Shown here: one piece after another, positions 1 through 9,141 of the stretch
How positions within the stretch are numbered: position 1 is the stretch's first letter
Layout: every line of letters starts with the position of its first letter
From: Flammeovirgaceae bacterium
GTDB taxonomy: Bacteria > Bacteroidota > Bacteroidia > Cytophagales > Cyclobacteriaceae
Assembly: GCA_020635915.1 (NCBI GenBank)
Contig: JACJYU010000001.1
Coordinates: 1,116,001-1,180,000, forward strand
Length of the DNA stretch: 64,000 bases
Direction: 5' to 3'
The notes under the pieces: model-generated
Told to the model about the DNA's origin: nothing
Database searches by the model: none
The model's input: only the letters and a program-made list of their open reading frames with translations
Made by a program: the position numbers and the translations under genes

Positions 1-782
1 CTTTTAATAAAGCGGTTGTTGACAAAAAAGAACTGTTCCCCCCTTGTTTTCTTGGCAGACTCCGGCCTTCCTATGTAACCGGTTACCTTTATCAAGCCGG
101 TTTCTTCGGTGCACGAAGCCAATTGTTGTTGGTAGTTCTTTCCAAACAAGGCCACAATCCGCTGGCTTAGTTTCCCCGGGTGCAAATCATGTATGGACTG
201 GTCGCCATGGACCAATTGAAAAGACTTCTGCGGGTAGGCCAACGCCAGCCGCTGAAACTCGTCAATAATGTGCTTCATTTCCACCTGTATGGACTTCAGG
301 AAATTCCTCCTGGCGGGAATGTTATAAAACAAATTCTTAACACTTATACTGGTGCCAGCCTCAAAAGCGGTTTGCTCCTGCCTTTTCACTTCCGACCCTT
401 CAATGAGCAGCAATGTGCCCAGTTCCTTTTCCGCCTTTCTCGTTTTCATCTCCACATGGGCAATGGCCGCAATGGACGCCAGGGCCTCCCCGCGAAAGCC
501 CATGGTGCGCAATTCAAACAAGTCTTCGGCCTTCTTTATCTTTGAGGTGGCATGCCTTTCAAAACTCAGGCGGGCATCCGTTTCGCTCATGCCGGTGCCG
601 TTGTCTATTACCTGCACCAGCGCTTTCCCTGCTTCCTTCACAATTACCTTGATATGGTCAGCCCCCGCGTCAATGGCATTTTCCATCAACTCCTTTACCA
701 CACTGGCCGGCCGTTGCACCACTTCCCCGGCCGCGATCTGGTTGGCTATGGAGTCGGGAAGAAGTTGTATAATGTCGGCCAT
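1..782 (-). CDS. mutL: DNA mismatch repair protein MutL (N-terminal part, cut by window edge)
   Basis: This is the GHKL-type ATPase that couples MutS mismatch recognition to downstream repair. The translation starts [20 protein letters not shown], the canonical MutL N-terminus. It then shows the three nucleotide-binding motifs: [11 protein letters not shown] near residue 33, DNGTGM near 62 and [10 protein letters not shown] near 98. About 260 codons lie in the window, covering the ATPase domain and the start of the transducer domain. The C-terminal dimerisation/endonuclease domain is off the left edge, so an endonuclease motif cannot be checked. The ATG lies 19 bases after the stop of a small membrane-protein gene on the same strand, suggesting co-transcription. 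Confidence 0.96.
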   Translation of the reverse strand, partial: MADIIQLLPDSIANQIAAGEVVQRPASVVKELMENAIDAGADHIKVIVKEAGKALVQVIDNGTGMSETDARLSFERHATSKIKKAEDLFELRTMGFRGEALASIAAIAHVEMKTRKAEKELGTLLLIEGSEVKRQEQTAFEAGTSISVKNLFYNIPARRNFLKSIQVEMKHIIDEFQRLALAYPQKSFQLVHGDQSIHDLHPGKLSQRIVALFGKNYQQQLASCTEETGLIKVTGYIGRPESAKKTRGEQFFFVNNRFIK

Positions 783-801
783 GAATTGATCTGGGAAATT
801 A

Positions 802-1161
802 TCATTTTTTGAATTTCAGGTAGAAGTAAAAAGGCACAAACAAGGCCAGCCCGTAGAGGGCTACCTGTCCCCATTGAATGTAGGCGATAATGAACAGCAC
901 CAGGAAAAGGATGATGCCCAGGCGCATCAGGCTGGACCTGGCCGATGTGCCTGAAGGCTTGTTGCGGTTTCGTGCCGCCTGAAATGAACCCGAAATACGC
1001 GAACGGTAGTCGCCAGCCGCTTGTTCTTCTTCCAATTTCAGCTCACGCCTTATCCGGGCCTCCCGTTCCTTCATTTCCTCCTTTTGGGGGTCGTAATAAC
1101 GGGGCGTATAATTAAACCGCTGGTGTTGTGGGGCTTTGGTAAATAATGAGAAAAACTTCAT
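802..1161 (-). CDS. Small two-helix membrane protein upstream of mutL, unknown function
   Basis: A 119-residue protein I cannot assign to a named family. The N-terminal 78 residues are hydrophilic and highly charged ([20 protein letters not shown]), probably helical. Two hydrophobic segments follow at about 79-98 and 101-118, ending in a basic FKK tail. This predicts an inner-membrane protein with a large cytoplasmic N-terminus. It ends 19 bases before mutL on the same strand and is probably the first gene of that transcript. No catalytic motif is visible. Function is unknown; the length, start codon and hydropathy pattern support a real gene. Confidence 0.75.
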   Translation of the reverse strand: MKFFSLFTKAPQHQRFNYTPRYYDPQKEEMKEREARIRRELKLEEEQAAGDYRSRISGSFQAARNRNKPSGTSARSSLMRLGIILFLVLFIIAYIQWGQVALYGLALFVPFYFYLKFKK

Positions 1162-1271
1162 TCCTGGCGTTTTAATGTAATAACCGTTTTTTTACCATTT
1201 GCAGGGCACGCACCATTGCCCCCTTTCCCATCGGGCAGGATTGACAAACGAAACCCAGAACTCGTTATTTT

Positions 1272-1279
1272 TACGTTTG
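1272..1279 (+). promoter_or_regulatory. Possible -7 element for the GH3/serine-hydrolase gene
   Basis: TACGTTTG matches the Bacteroidota -7 consensus TAnnTTTG and lies about 90 bases before the ATG at 1369. No TTTG is found at the expected 19-20 base spacing upstream, so this is a half-match only. Confidence 0.3.
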
Positions 1280-1368
1280 TGGTAGGCAGGGCAAGCCCAA
1301 CAGTAGCTACCTTCATGCCTCACAAAAATGAAGTTAATCGCTTATAATTACAAAAACCTAACGGCCCT

Positions 1369-4236
1369 ATGCTAAAAAAAGTTTTGATTGTTTTGTTGAT
1401 GGGGGCAGGGGTTTCCAGCGTTTTGGCGCAAGACAAAAAAAACCAGTGGGTAGACAGTGTTTTCCAATCGCTCAGTACGGAGGAGAAGATAGGCCAGTTG
1501 TTTGTATTGCCCATTTCCTCCTATGCGGCCCCCGATGAACTGGAAAATTTTTTTGAAGGTTTCCGCGGCCATCCGGGAGGCATCATGATTACCGGTGGGG
1601 GGCCTGTGGGCACTGCCAGCCTTATCAACCAGTTGCAAGAAAAATCAAACGTTCCTTTACTGGTGATGATGGATGCCGAAAACGGGCCTGGCAAGGTATT
1701 GGACAGCCTGATGCAATTTCCATACCCGCTTGCGTTGGGTGCCATTGCCGACAATTCCAGGATGGAAGCGTTGGGGGCTGAAATTGCAAGGCAAATGAAA
1801 CTGCTGGGCATCAACATGAATATGGCGCCCAACATAGGCAGCGCCCTTTCCTCCAGCCAGCCATTTGGTTTTTATGGAACCAGCAAGGCATCCGTTGCTT
1901 CAAAGGCCATACCCTTCATGCACGGGTTGCAAAACAATGGGGTATTGGCCGTGGCAAAGGGCTACACGGGCTTTCCGGGCAATGCCTATGGCATGCCACC
2001 AGATGATGGCCTTCCCGGTCCGCCATTGGACACCCTGGCCCCCTACCCTTTCGATCAACTGGTAAAGGCAGGCATCAAAGGCATCAACACTTCCCATTTG
2101 GATTTCCCACCGTTGTCGGGGAAGAAGGTGGCCCCTGCCGCATTGTCCCAATCGTTCGTTACCGGCACATTGAAAGGAAAATGGCAATTTAACGGCCTGG
2201 CCGTTGCCGAAATCCCCTATGCCCAAAGCATTTCCGGAACCAAAAGCGAAAGTGAAGGACTTGCCTTTGAAACCGGTAACGACCTGTTGATTGGGCCGGA
2301 AAACATCAATGCAGCTATCAGGAAAATCCGATCCATCATAAAACGCAACATCCCCCTTAAGCTACAACTTGACAACAGTGTGAAAAGGATACTGGCGGCC
2401 AAATATGAGGCAGGGTTGGCCCAATATGTCCCTTCCAATGTTGACAACCTGATTGACCGCATTAACACACCAAAATCCAACGCCTTTAATTATGGGTTGG
2501 CCACGGCATCCATCACGCTGGTTGGCAACCCATCAGGACTAATACCCCTGAGGGCCCTGGAGGGAAAAAAGTTTGCCGCTATTGCCATCGGGGAGGGTGA
2601 CTCCAAAACCTTCCTCCAATACCTCAACAATTACAGCCACTTCGATTCGTACACCATAAATGCGATGGGCGACACCAGCCGCCTGGCCTTGCCGGTGAAG
2701 GATTATGACCTTCTGGTAATTGGCTTTTTTTCGATGAATCCCTCAGAAAAAACCATTTTCATACAATGGGCAAACAAACTTATGGCAAGCCAAAAAACCA
2801 TTGTGGCGTCATTTGGCAACCCCTTCGACCTTGCCGGGCTTGAGGCACCGGAAGCTTTGCTGCTTTCCTATACCGCGCAGGCCCCCGTGCCTATGTTGAC
2901 CGCCCAGGTCATCTTTGGTGCCCAACAAGCCACCGGCACCGCCCCTGTTGCCGTAAAAAATTTGTTTGATAAAAACGAGGGGAACCCCAACCCTACCCTG
3001 GACAGGCTCTCCTATGGAATACCCGAGCAGGTGGAAATGGACGCGCGGACACTGGAAAAGATTGACGCCATCGTGAAGCAGGCCATTGATTCTGGTGCCA
3101 CCCCCGGATGCAACATCATCGTTGCCCGCAACGGCAAGGTAATATTGGACAAAGCCTATGGCTGGAGGACCTACGACAGCCTTGAGCGGGTAACCCCTCA
3201 AACCATATACGACCTTGCCTCCATCACCAAAGTGGCCGCCACCCTGCAAACGGTTATGTTCATGCAAGAAAGAAATATCATTGACATCAACAAAAAACTG
3301 TCGGTGTACCTGCCAGAGCTAAAAAACACCAACAAAAAAGATTTTATCATAAAGGACATACTCACCCACCAGGCGGGCCTCTGGCCGTACCTTCCCTACT
3401 GGCTCCAAACCATGGAAGACTCAACCCTTATGCCCAACTATTACAGCACCGTTCAAAATCCCGACTACCCCTTTCCGGTATCCAAGGATTTGTTTGCCAG
3501 CAAAATAATGAGGGACAGCATGTGGCACTGGATTGTCAATGCAAAAATCCGCGAAAAGCAGCCCAGGACACCTTACGACTATACCTATAGCGACATGGGC
3601 TTTTACATGATGCAACACCTGGCCGAGAAAATGTTGAACCAGCCCATTCAGGATTTTCTAGAACAAAACATTTACGGCCCTATCGGGGCTGTCACAACCG
3701 GTTTTTTGCCCTTGGAAAGGTTTCCCGAGCACCAGATGGCCCCCACCGAGGTCGACAAGCAGTTCAGGGGGAGCACGTTGGTGGGGTATGTGCACGACCA
3801 GGGCGCGGCCATGTTTGGGGGCGTGGCAGGGCATGCCGGCCTGTTTAGCAATGCCAATGACCTGGCCAAACTCGGCCAGATGTGGCTGCAGAAAGGCGAA
3901 TATGGCGGGGTCCGGTTTTTTAAGCCCAAGACCATCGAACTGTTTACGCAAAAACAATATGAAACCAGCAGGCGCGGCCTGGGCTGGGACAAGCCCACGA
4001 TAAGCGACTGGAACGGCCCCACCACACTTTATGCTTCCCCAAAAACCTTCGGCCACACCGGCTTTACGGGAACGGCCATTTGGGTAGACCCTGAATTCAA
4101 CCTGGTTTTTGTCTTCTTGTCCAACCGGGTATACCCCGATATGTTGAACAATAAACTATTGACGGCCAATATCCGCCCCCGGATACAGGAAATCATCTAC
4201 CGGTCGATATTTGAATATTGCAAGCGCGGAAATTGA
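1369..4236 (+). CDS. Secreted fusion of a degenerate glycoside hydrolase family 3 domain and a class C beta-lactamase-like serine hydrolase
   Basis: A 955-residue exported protein with a signal peptide (about 1-20, cleaved near LAQ). Residues about 30-360 follow the NagZ-like GH3 barrel (start WVDSVFQSLSTEEKIGQLFV). About 575-940 is a penicillin-binding-protein-like serine hydrolase with SITK (nucleophile S618, K621), YSD at 740-742 and HTGFTGT at 896. This two-domain layout is known in Bacteroidota and is usually taken to act on cell-wall amino-sugars or peptides. Here the GH3 half looks inactive. The usual KHFPGHGDT loop is replaced from K197 by KGYTGFPGNAYG, and the nucleophile Asp of the (I/V)TDA strand is replaced in LAVAEIPYA (E281 region). 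The hydrolase half looks intact. bshA follows 37 bases downstream on the same strand. Confidence 0.9.
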   Translation: MLKKVLIVLLMGAGVSSVLAQDKKNQWVDSVFQSLSTEEKIGQLFVLPISSYAAPDELENFFEGFRGHPGGIMITGGGPVGTASLINQLQEKSNVPLLVMMDAENGPGKVLDSLMQFPYPLALGAIADNSRMEALGAEIARQMKLLGINMNMAPNIGSALSSSQPFGFYGTSKASVASKAIPFMHGLQNNGVLAVAKGYTGFPGNAYGMPPDDGLPGPPLDTLAPYPFDQLVKAGIKGINTSHLDFPPLSGKKVAPAALSQSFVTGTLKGKWQFNGLAVAEIPYAQSISGTKSESEGLAFETGNDLLIGPENINAAIRKIRSIIKRNIPLKLQLDNSVKRILAAKYEAGLAQYVPSNVDNLIDRINTPKSNAFNYGLATASITLVGNPSGLIPLRALEGKKFAAIAIGEGDSKTFLQYLNNYSHFDSYTINAMGDTSRLALPVKDYDLLVIGFFSMNPSEKTIFIQWANKLMASQKTIVASFGNPFDLAGLEAPEALLLSYTAQAPVPMLTAQVIFGAQQATGTAPVAVKNLFDKNEGNPNPTLDRLSYGIPEQVEMDARTLEKIDAIVKQAIDSGATPGCNIIVARNGKVILDKAYGWRTYDSLERVTPQTIYDLASITKVAATLQTVMFMQERNIIDINKKLSVYLPELKNTNKKDFIIKDILTHQAGLWPYLPYWLQTMEDSTLMPNYYSTVQNPDYPFPVSKDLFASKIMRDSMWHWIVNAKIREKQPRTPYDYTYSDMGFYMMQHLAEKMLNQPIQDFLEQNIYGPIGAVTTGFLPLERFPEHQMAPTEVDKQFRGSTLVGYVHDQGAAMFGGVAGHAGLFSNANDLAKLGQMWLQKGEYGGVRFFKPKTIELFTQKQYETSRRGLGWDKPTISDWNGPTTLYASPKTFGHTGFTGTAIWVDPEFNLVFVFLSNRVYPDMLNNKLLTANIRPRIQEIIYRSIFEYCKRGN

Positions 4237-4273
4237 CCTTGAAACGAAACTAAACACCCGAAAAGGGGGTTAA

Positions 4274-5443
4274 ATGACAAGGAATAAAATGGGCGAAAAA
4301 ATGAAAATAGGGATTGTGTGCTACCCAACTTTTGGTGGCAGTGGCGTGGTGGCCACCGAATTGGGAAAAGCCCTGGCCAAAGGGGGACATGAAATCCATT
4401 TCATTACCTATTCCCAGCCAAGCCGCTTGGATTTCCTCAATGAAAACCTCTTCTACCATGAAGTGGACATTCGCACCTACCCCCTATTTGAATACCCCCC
4501 TTACGAACTGGCCCTGGCGAGCAAAATGGTGAGCGTGGTGAAAAACGAAAAGCTCGACCTTCTTCACGTGCACTACGCCATCCCCCATGCTTCTTCGGCC
4601 TATATGGCCAAGCAAATTTTAAAAACACAGGGCATTGTGATGCCCGTGGTAACCACCTTGCACGGCACCGATATTACCCTGGTAGGCAAAGATGCATCCT
4701 ATGAGCCTGTCGTAACGTTCAGCATCAACGAGTCGGATGGGGTGACGGCCGTGTCCAAAGACCTCCGTTATCAAACGTTTGAATTTTTCAACATCACCAA
4801 AGACATAGAGGTCATTCCCAACTTCATCGACCTGGGCAAGTTCAAAAAACAAAAAAAGGACCACTTCAAGAAGGCCATCTGCCCCAATGGCGAATCCCTC
4901 ATCGTGCATATTTCCAATTTCAGGAAAGTAAAAAGGATACGGGACGTGGTAAAAATATTCAACAACATAAGGAAGGAACTTCCAGCCAAGCTCTTGATGA
5001 TTGGCGATGGGCCGGAACGCACAGGGGCCGAGAAGTTGGCAAAGAAATTGGGCATCGAAGAGGATGTGCGTTTTTTGGGCAAGCTCGAAGCCATTGAGGA
5101 GGTGCTTTCCGTATCTGATTTGTTTTTGATGCCTTCCGAAAAAGAAAGTTTTGGGTTAGCGGCCCTGGAGGCCATGGCCTGCGAGGTGCCGGTGGTTTCT
5201 TCCAATGTAGGCGGTATCCCCGAACTTAACATTGATGGGGTAACCGGTTTTTTAAGCGAAGTCGGGGATATCGATGAAATGTCGAAAAACGCACTGCATA
5301 TATTGAACAAGGAAAACCTCCCTGCCTTTAAGCAAAAGGCGCTGATGCGTGCCAAAGAATTTGATATATCAAAAATACTGCCCTTGTACGAAGATTATTA
5401 TAGGAAAGTAATCGAACAAACAGCCGAAAAGGTGGTTGTCTAG
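4274..5443 (+). CDS. bshA: N-acetyl-alpha-D-glucosaminyl L-malate synthase (bacillithiol pathway, BshA)
   Basis: A GT-B (GT4-family) glycosyltransferase that joins GlcNAc from UDP-GlcNAc to L-malate, the first step of bacillithiol synthesis. The N-terminus MKIGIVCYPTFGGSGVVATE and the LHVHYAIPHA and TTLHGTDITLVG stretches are characteristic of BshA. The C-terminal domain has the nucleotide-sugar motif EKESFGLAALEAMACEVPVV. The start is uncertain: 4274, 4289 and 4301 are all in-frame ATGs. Residue 10 (4301) gives the family's normal N-terminus, while the 4274 start adds nine residues. BshB and BshC are not in the window. Bacillithiol production is known in several Bacteroidota, so the assignment fits the organism. 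Confidence 0.93.
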   Translation: MTRNKMGEKMKIGIVCYPTFGGSGVVATELGKALAKGGHEIHFITYSQPSRLDFLNENLFYHEVDIRTYPLFEYPPYELALASKMVSVVKNEKLDLLHVHYAIPHASSAYMAKQILKTQGIVMPVVTTLHGTDITLVGKDASYEPVVTFSINESDGVTAVSKDLRYQTFEFFNITKDIEVIPNFIDLGKFKKQKKDHFKKAICPNGESLIVHISNFRKVKRIRDVVKIFNNIRKELPAKLLMIGDGPERTGAEKLAKKLGIEEDVRFLGKLEAIEEVLSVSDLFLMPSEKESFGLAALEAMACEVPVVSSNVGGIPELNIDGVTGFLSEVGDIDEMSKNALHILNKENLPAFKQKALMRAKEFDISKILPLYEDYYRKVIEQTAEKVVV

Positions 5444-5516
5444 TTGGCCTTTAGGCTGAATTTGTAGTGATCGTGTCAATAGTTGGGATTTCAAGTTGAA
5501 GTTGAAACGTGATACT

Positions 5517-6167
5517 ATGAAAAACAATAACAAGCCCCAAAACAAAGGAAGCAAGCAGCTGTTTAAAAACCCTATCCTGGAAAAGCTCTCCAGGACCCAC
5601 ATCGCAGTCCCCATCACGGTTTTCTTTGTCTATTCCACGGCATTGCTTTACTGGAACGTGACCCACACCCCATTGTCGTTGGGCATGTCCATCCTCCTGT
5701 TTTTTGTTGGCCTGGTTTCGTTCACATGGGTGGAGTATATGGTGCACCGTTATTTGTTCCATATGGAAACCTACACAAAATTGCGGGCCAGGTTTCAATA
5801 CACCATGCACGGGGTACACCACGAGTTCCCAAAAGACAAAGACAGGCTGGCCATGCCGCCCCTACTCAGCATTACCATCTCCACCCTGTTGTTGTTCCTG
5901 TTCCGGTTGGTGTTGGATGACCTGGTGTTTGCGTTTTTGCCTGGGTTCCTGGTGGGGTATGCCTTGTATTTGGCCGTGCATTACATGGTGCACGCCTTTC
6001 AGCCACCAAAAAATGTGTTTAAGTTCCTCTGGATAAACCACAGCATCCACCATTATAAAGACGAGCATTGTGTTTTTGGTGTGTCTTCCCCACTCTGGGA
6101 CTATGTGTACGGCACCATGACGCCCATCGGCCATAAAGCCAAAAACCGATTGCCTGCCAAGGCATAG
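5517..6167 (+). CDS. Fatty acid hydroxylase / sterol desaturase superfamily membrane protein
   Basis: About 216 residues from the ATG at 5517; an upstream in-frame start at 5496 would add seven. This is a di-iron membrane hydroxylase. The histidine clusters are all present: HRYLFH, HGVHHEFPKD, HYMVHAF and HSIHHY, with four hydrophobic segments between and before them. The spacing resembles fatty acid 2-hydroxylase (FA2H/Scs7-like) more than carotenoid hydroxylase. In Bacteroidota a plausible substrate is the acyl chain of sphingolipids or related lipids; that is inference. It stands alone, 73 bases after bshA and with about 170 bases before the next gene. Confidence 0.85.
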   Translation: MKNNNKPQNKGSKQLFKNPILEKLSRTHIAVPITVFFVYSTALLYWNVTHTPLSLGMSILLFFVGLVSFTWVEYMVHRYLFHMETYTKLRARFQYTMHGVHHEFPKDKDRLAMPPLLSITISTLLLFLFRLVLDDLVFAFLPGFLVGYALYLAVHYMVHAFQPPKNVFKFLWINHSIHHYKDEHCVFGVSSPLWDYVYGTMTPIGHKAKNRLPAKA

Positions 6168-6340
6168 GCCAAACCTCGTGGTACAGCGGGGCCACCAAAT
6201 GAGGACTTGCCCTGAACAGAAAGCCCCCTTTAATGGTTATATAAGGCCGGCCGGGTTTTTCGTGGCGGTAAAGCCACCGAGCGGCCAGTTCGCGATTTGG
6301 AATTGAAATTTAGGATTATATTGCCGACAAGCCACTGGAC

Positions 6341-7438
6341 ATGTTAGGATATAGGTTTTCAAAGTACGCGCCACCACCACAAAGCGGGAACAACGACTTT
6401 GACCGGCTATTGAAAATATTCATGCAATTGGTACTGATCACCTCAGGCAACGTGGCCGAGGCGCTACAGTGGCTCACCGAGGTGGACCGCCAGTACAAAC
6501 TTACGGATGGGAAATACGGGATGGGCGATTTTATTGAAGATTTGAAGGAGAAGGGGATCATAAGCGAAGAAGGCCCCACCGGGGAGTTTAAATTAAAAGC
6601 CAAAGGGGAGCAGGATTTGAGGAAGTCTGCTTTGGAGGAGATATTTGGCAAGCTGAAAAAATCAAAAACCGGGGAGCACAAGACCCACCACAGTGGGCAG
6701 GGCGATGAGGCCACCAGCGACAGGCGCGCATATGAGTTTGGCGACACGTTGGAACAAATTTCCATCACCGACTCCATAAAGAACGCGCAAATCAATCATG
6801 GGCTGGACGATTTTCGCATGACCGAAAACGACCTGGAGGTAATGGAAAGCGAATTTAAAACACAGACTTCTACCGTGTTGATGATCGACATCTCCCACTC
6901 CATGATACTGTATGGTGAAGACCGGATCACCCCGGCCAAAAAAGTGGCCATGGCCTTGGCCGAATTGATCACAAAAAGATACCCAAAAGACACTTTGGAC
7001 ATATTGGTTTTTGGGAACGATGCCTGGCAAATAGAAATCAAAGACCTGCCTTACCTGAAGGTAGGCCCCTACCACACCAATACCGTGGCAGGCCTGGAAC
7101 TGGCCATGGACATCCTGAGGAGAAGGAAGAATGCCAACAAGCAGGTCTTCATGATTACCGATGGCAAGCCCACCTGCGTGAAGAAAGGCATAAAGTATTA
7201 TAAAAACAGCTTTGGGCTCGACCCCAGGATATTGAAACAGACCCTAAACCTGGCAGGCCAGTTGCGCAAGTTAAAAATCCCGGTGACCACATTTATGATT
7301 GCCACCGACCCTTACCTGAAAGCCTTCGTCAGGGAATTCACCAGGGCCAATAACGGCAACGCCTATTACAGCAGCCTGCAGGGGCTGGGCAACCTGGTAT
7401 TTGAGGACTTTAGAAGGAACAGAAGGAAAAACCTATAA
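6341..7438 (+). CDS. VWA-domain protein, partner of the downstream AAA+ ATPase
   Basis: A 365-residue cytoplasmic protein with a C-terminal von Willebrand A domain. The metal-ion-dependent adhesion site reads DISHS (D183), with a downstream threonine region in TNTVAGLELA and ITDGKPT for the remaining ligands. The N-terminal half (about 1-170) is an uncharacterised helical region typical of VWA proteins encoded beside MoxR/ChlI-type ATPases. There is no signal peptide or membrane segment. It lies 13 bases before the AAA+ gene, and the two are almost certainly co-expressed. Such pairs act as metal-dependent chaperone or insertase systems by analogy with Mg-chelatase ChlI/ChlD and MoxR/CoxE; the client here is unknown. 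Confidence 0.85.
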   Translation: MLGYRFSKYAPPPQSGNNDFDRLLKIFMQLVLITSGNVAEALQWLTEVDRQYKLTDGKYGMGDFIEDLKEKGIISEEGPTGEFKLKAKGEQDLRKSALEEIFGKLKKSKTGEHKTHHSGQGDEATSDRRAYEFGDTLEQISITDSIKNAQINHGLDDFRMTENDLEVMESEFKTQTSTVLMIDISHSMILYGEDRITPAKKVAMALAELITKRYPKDTLDILVFGNDAWQIEIKDLPYLKVGPYHTNTVAGLELAMDILRRRKNANKQVFMITDGKPTCVKKGIKYYKNSFGLDPRILKQTLNLAGQLRKLKIPVTTFMIATDPYLKAFVREFTRANNGNAYYSSLQGLGNLVFEDFRRNRRKNL

Positions 7439-7451
7439 TCGTGACCAAACA

Positions 7452-8978
7452 ATGACCGGTAAAGACAAAATAAAAACCCTGGGCCAGCTCAAAAGGGCGG
7501 GATATCGTTCCAAAGGCATAAAAGAAGAACTTAGGGACAACCTGGTGCTGAACCTCCGTCAAAGGCAAAACGTATTTGAGGGGATATGGGGCTACGGGCA
7601 AACCGTCATTCCGGATTTGGAGCGGGCCATCCTGGCCGGCCACGACATCAACCTGTTGGGGCTAAGGGGGCAGGCCAAGACCAGGATTGCCAGGCTAATG
7701 GCCCAACTTCTGGATGAGCACATTCCCATTATTGAAGGATCAGAGTTGAATGACGACCCACTGTGCCCCATTTCACGATATGGGCGGGACAAGGTGGAAG
7801 AACTTGGCGAGGAAACGCCCATTGCCTGGGTCCATCGCGATGAAAGGTACACGGAAAAGCTGGCCACGCCAGATGTGTCCATTGCCGACCTTATCGGTGA
7901 CGTGGACCCCATCAAGGCGGCCGCTTTGAAGCTGCCCTATTCGGACGAGCGGGTGATCCATTTCGGGTTGATACCGCGGTCGCACAGGGGCATCTTTGTC
8001 ATTAACGAGTTGCCCGACCTCCAGGCCAGGATACAGGTGGCCCTTTTTAACATCCTACAGGAGGGAGACATCCAGATCAGGGGGTTTAAGCTAAGGTTGC
8101 CCCTCGATATTCAATTTGTGTTTACCGCCAATCCGGAAGATTACACCAACCGCGGAAGCATCGTAACGCCATTAAAAGACAGGATCGACAGCCAAATCAT
8201 CACGCACTACCCAAAATCCATCGAGATAGGCAAAAGGATCACCGAACAGGAAGCGCATATATGGGAAGCACAGGAAAAAATAGTATCGTCCACCGAAATT
8301 GTTAAAGACCTGGTGGAGCAAGTGGCCATAGAGGCACGCAAGAGCGAATTTGTGGATGCAAAGAGCGGTGTGTCCGCGCGCCTCACCATTTCCGCATATG
8401 AAAGCCTGGTGGCTGCCGCTGAACGCAGGAGCATATTGAACAACGAAAGCAATACCCATATTAGGATCACGGATTTTATTGGCGTGGTCCCATCCATTAC
8501 CGGTAAGGTGGAATTGGTGTACGAAGGGGAGCAGGAAGGCCCGGGGATAGTGGCGCAAAACCTTATTGGCAAGGCCATTCGGTCCCAATTCAGGGGATAT
8601 TTTCCCGATCCCGACAAATTCAGGAAACAAAAAGAAAAAAGCCCCTATAAAAAGATAACGCAATGGTTTGGCGATGGCCACGCAATAGACTTGCTGCACG
8701 ACATGCCCGATGCCGAATTCAAAAAGGTATTGGAGGGCGTGCCGGGGCTCAAAGAGCTGGTAAACGAGCACCATGGCAGGGAGGACAAAACCACCAAGCT
8801 GCTATTGATGGAGTTTGCCCTATATGGGCTGGCCGAGTACAGCCAAATCAGCAAAAACAACATCGTTAACGGGCTTCAATTCAAAGACCTGCTTAGTGGC
8901 ATGTTTAGCCTCCCTACGGAGGAGGAAAGCGGGGACGAAGACGAGGATGCCCTGGGCGGGACCATGAACCAGCTTTAA
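7452..8978 (+). CDS. AAA+ ATPase of the MoxR / magnesium-chelatase ChlI-like class
   Basis: A 508-residue AAA+ protein starting at the ATG at 7452 (MTGKDKIKTLGQ), just after the VWA gene stop. Walker A is GLRGQAKT (residues 70-77). The Walker B-like strand reads FVINELPDL, with Asn185 and Glu186 where most AAA+ proteins have Asp-Glu. Sensor-1-like FVFTANPEDYTNRG and an arginine-rich loop follow. The C-terminal 200 residues are family-specific and end in an acidic EESGDEDEDA tail. With the VWA protein it forms a two-gene chaperone-like module. The Asn substitution may be normal for this subfamily, as I recall related proteins with INELPDL, so it does not by itself argue against ATPase activity. 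Confidence 0.85.
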   Translation: MTGKDKIKTLGQLKRAGYRSKGIKEELRDNLVLNLRQRQNVFEGIWGYGQTVIPDLERAILAGHDINLLGLRGQAKTRIARLMAQLLDEHIPIIEGSELNDDPLCPISRYGRDKVEELGEETPIAWVHRDERYTEKLATPDVSIADLIGDVDPIKAAALKLPYSDERVIHFGLIPRSHRGIFVINELPDLQARIQVALFNILQEGDIQIRGFKLRLPLDIQFVFTANPEDYTNRGSIVTPLKDRIDSQIITHYPKSIEIGKRITEQEAHIWEAQEKIVSSTEIVKDLVEQVAIEARKSEFVDAKSGVSARLTISAYESLVAAAERRSILNNESNTHIRITDFIGVVPSITGKVELVYEGEQEGPGIVAQNLIGKAIRSQFRGYFPDPDKFRKQKEKSPYKKITQWFGDGHAIDLLHDMPDAEFKKVLEGVPGLKELVNEHHGREDKTTKLLLMEFALYGLAEYSQISKNNIVNGLQFKDLLSGMFSLPTEEESGDEDEDALGGTMNQL

Positions 8979-9011
8979 AAGATTTATCCACGGGTTGCAA
9001 TAATCCAATGG

Positions 9012-9037
9012 CTTTTGTTAGCTTTAGTTAACAAAAG
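9012..9037. terminator. Hairpin after the AAA+ gene (weak terminator candidate)
   Basis: CTTTTGTTA and TAACAAAAG form a 9-bp AT-rich stem with an 8-base loop, 34 bases after the AAA+ stop. No T-run follows on the plus strand, so it may be a processing or stabilising hairpin and not an intrinsic terminator. Confidence 0.3.
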
Positions 9038-9141
9038 GGACATTGCGAAGTTACGTTTCACACTTACAGGGCAGTTTTGTAAAACCATTGTAAGGAACGT
9101 GCCTTCGCTTTTTTTTTAACCGGATCAAATATTTTTTGATT

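Noticed and set aside
180..812. Several overlapping plus-strand frames near the left edge
   Set aside because: The minus strand encodes MutL with all three ATPase motifs; the plus frames overlap each other and carry no motif.
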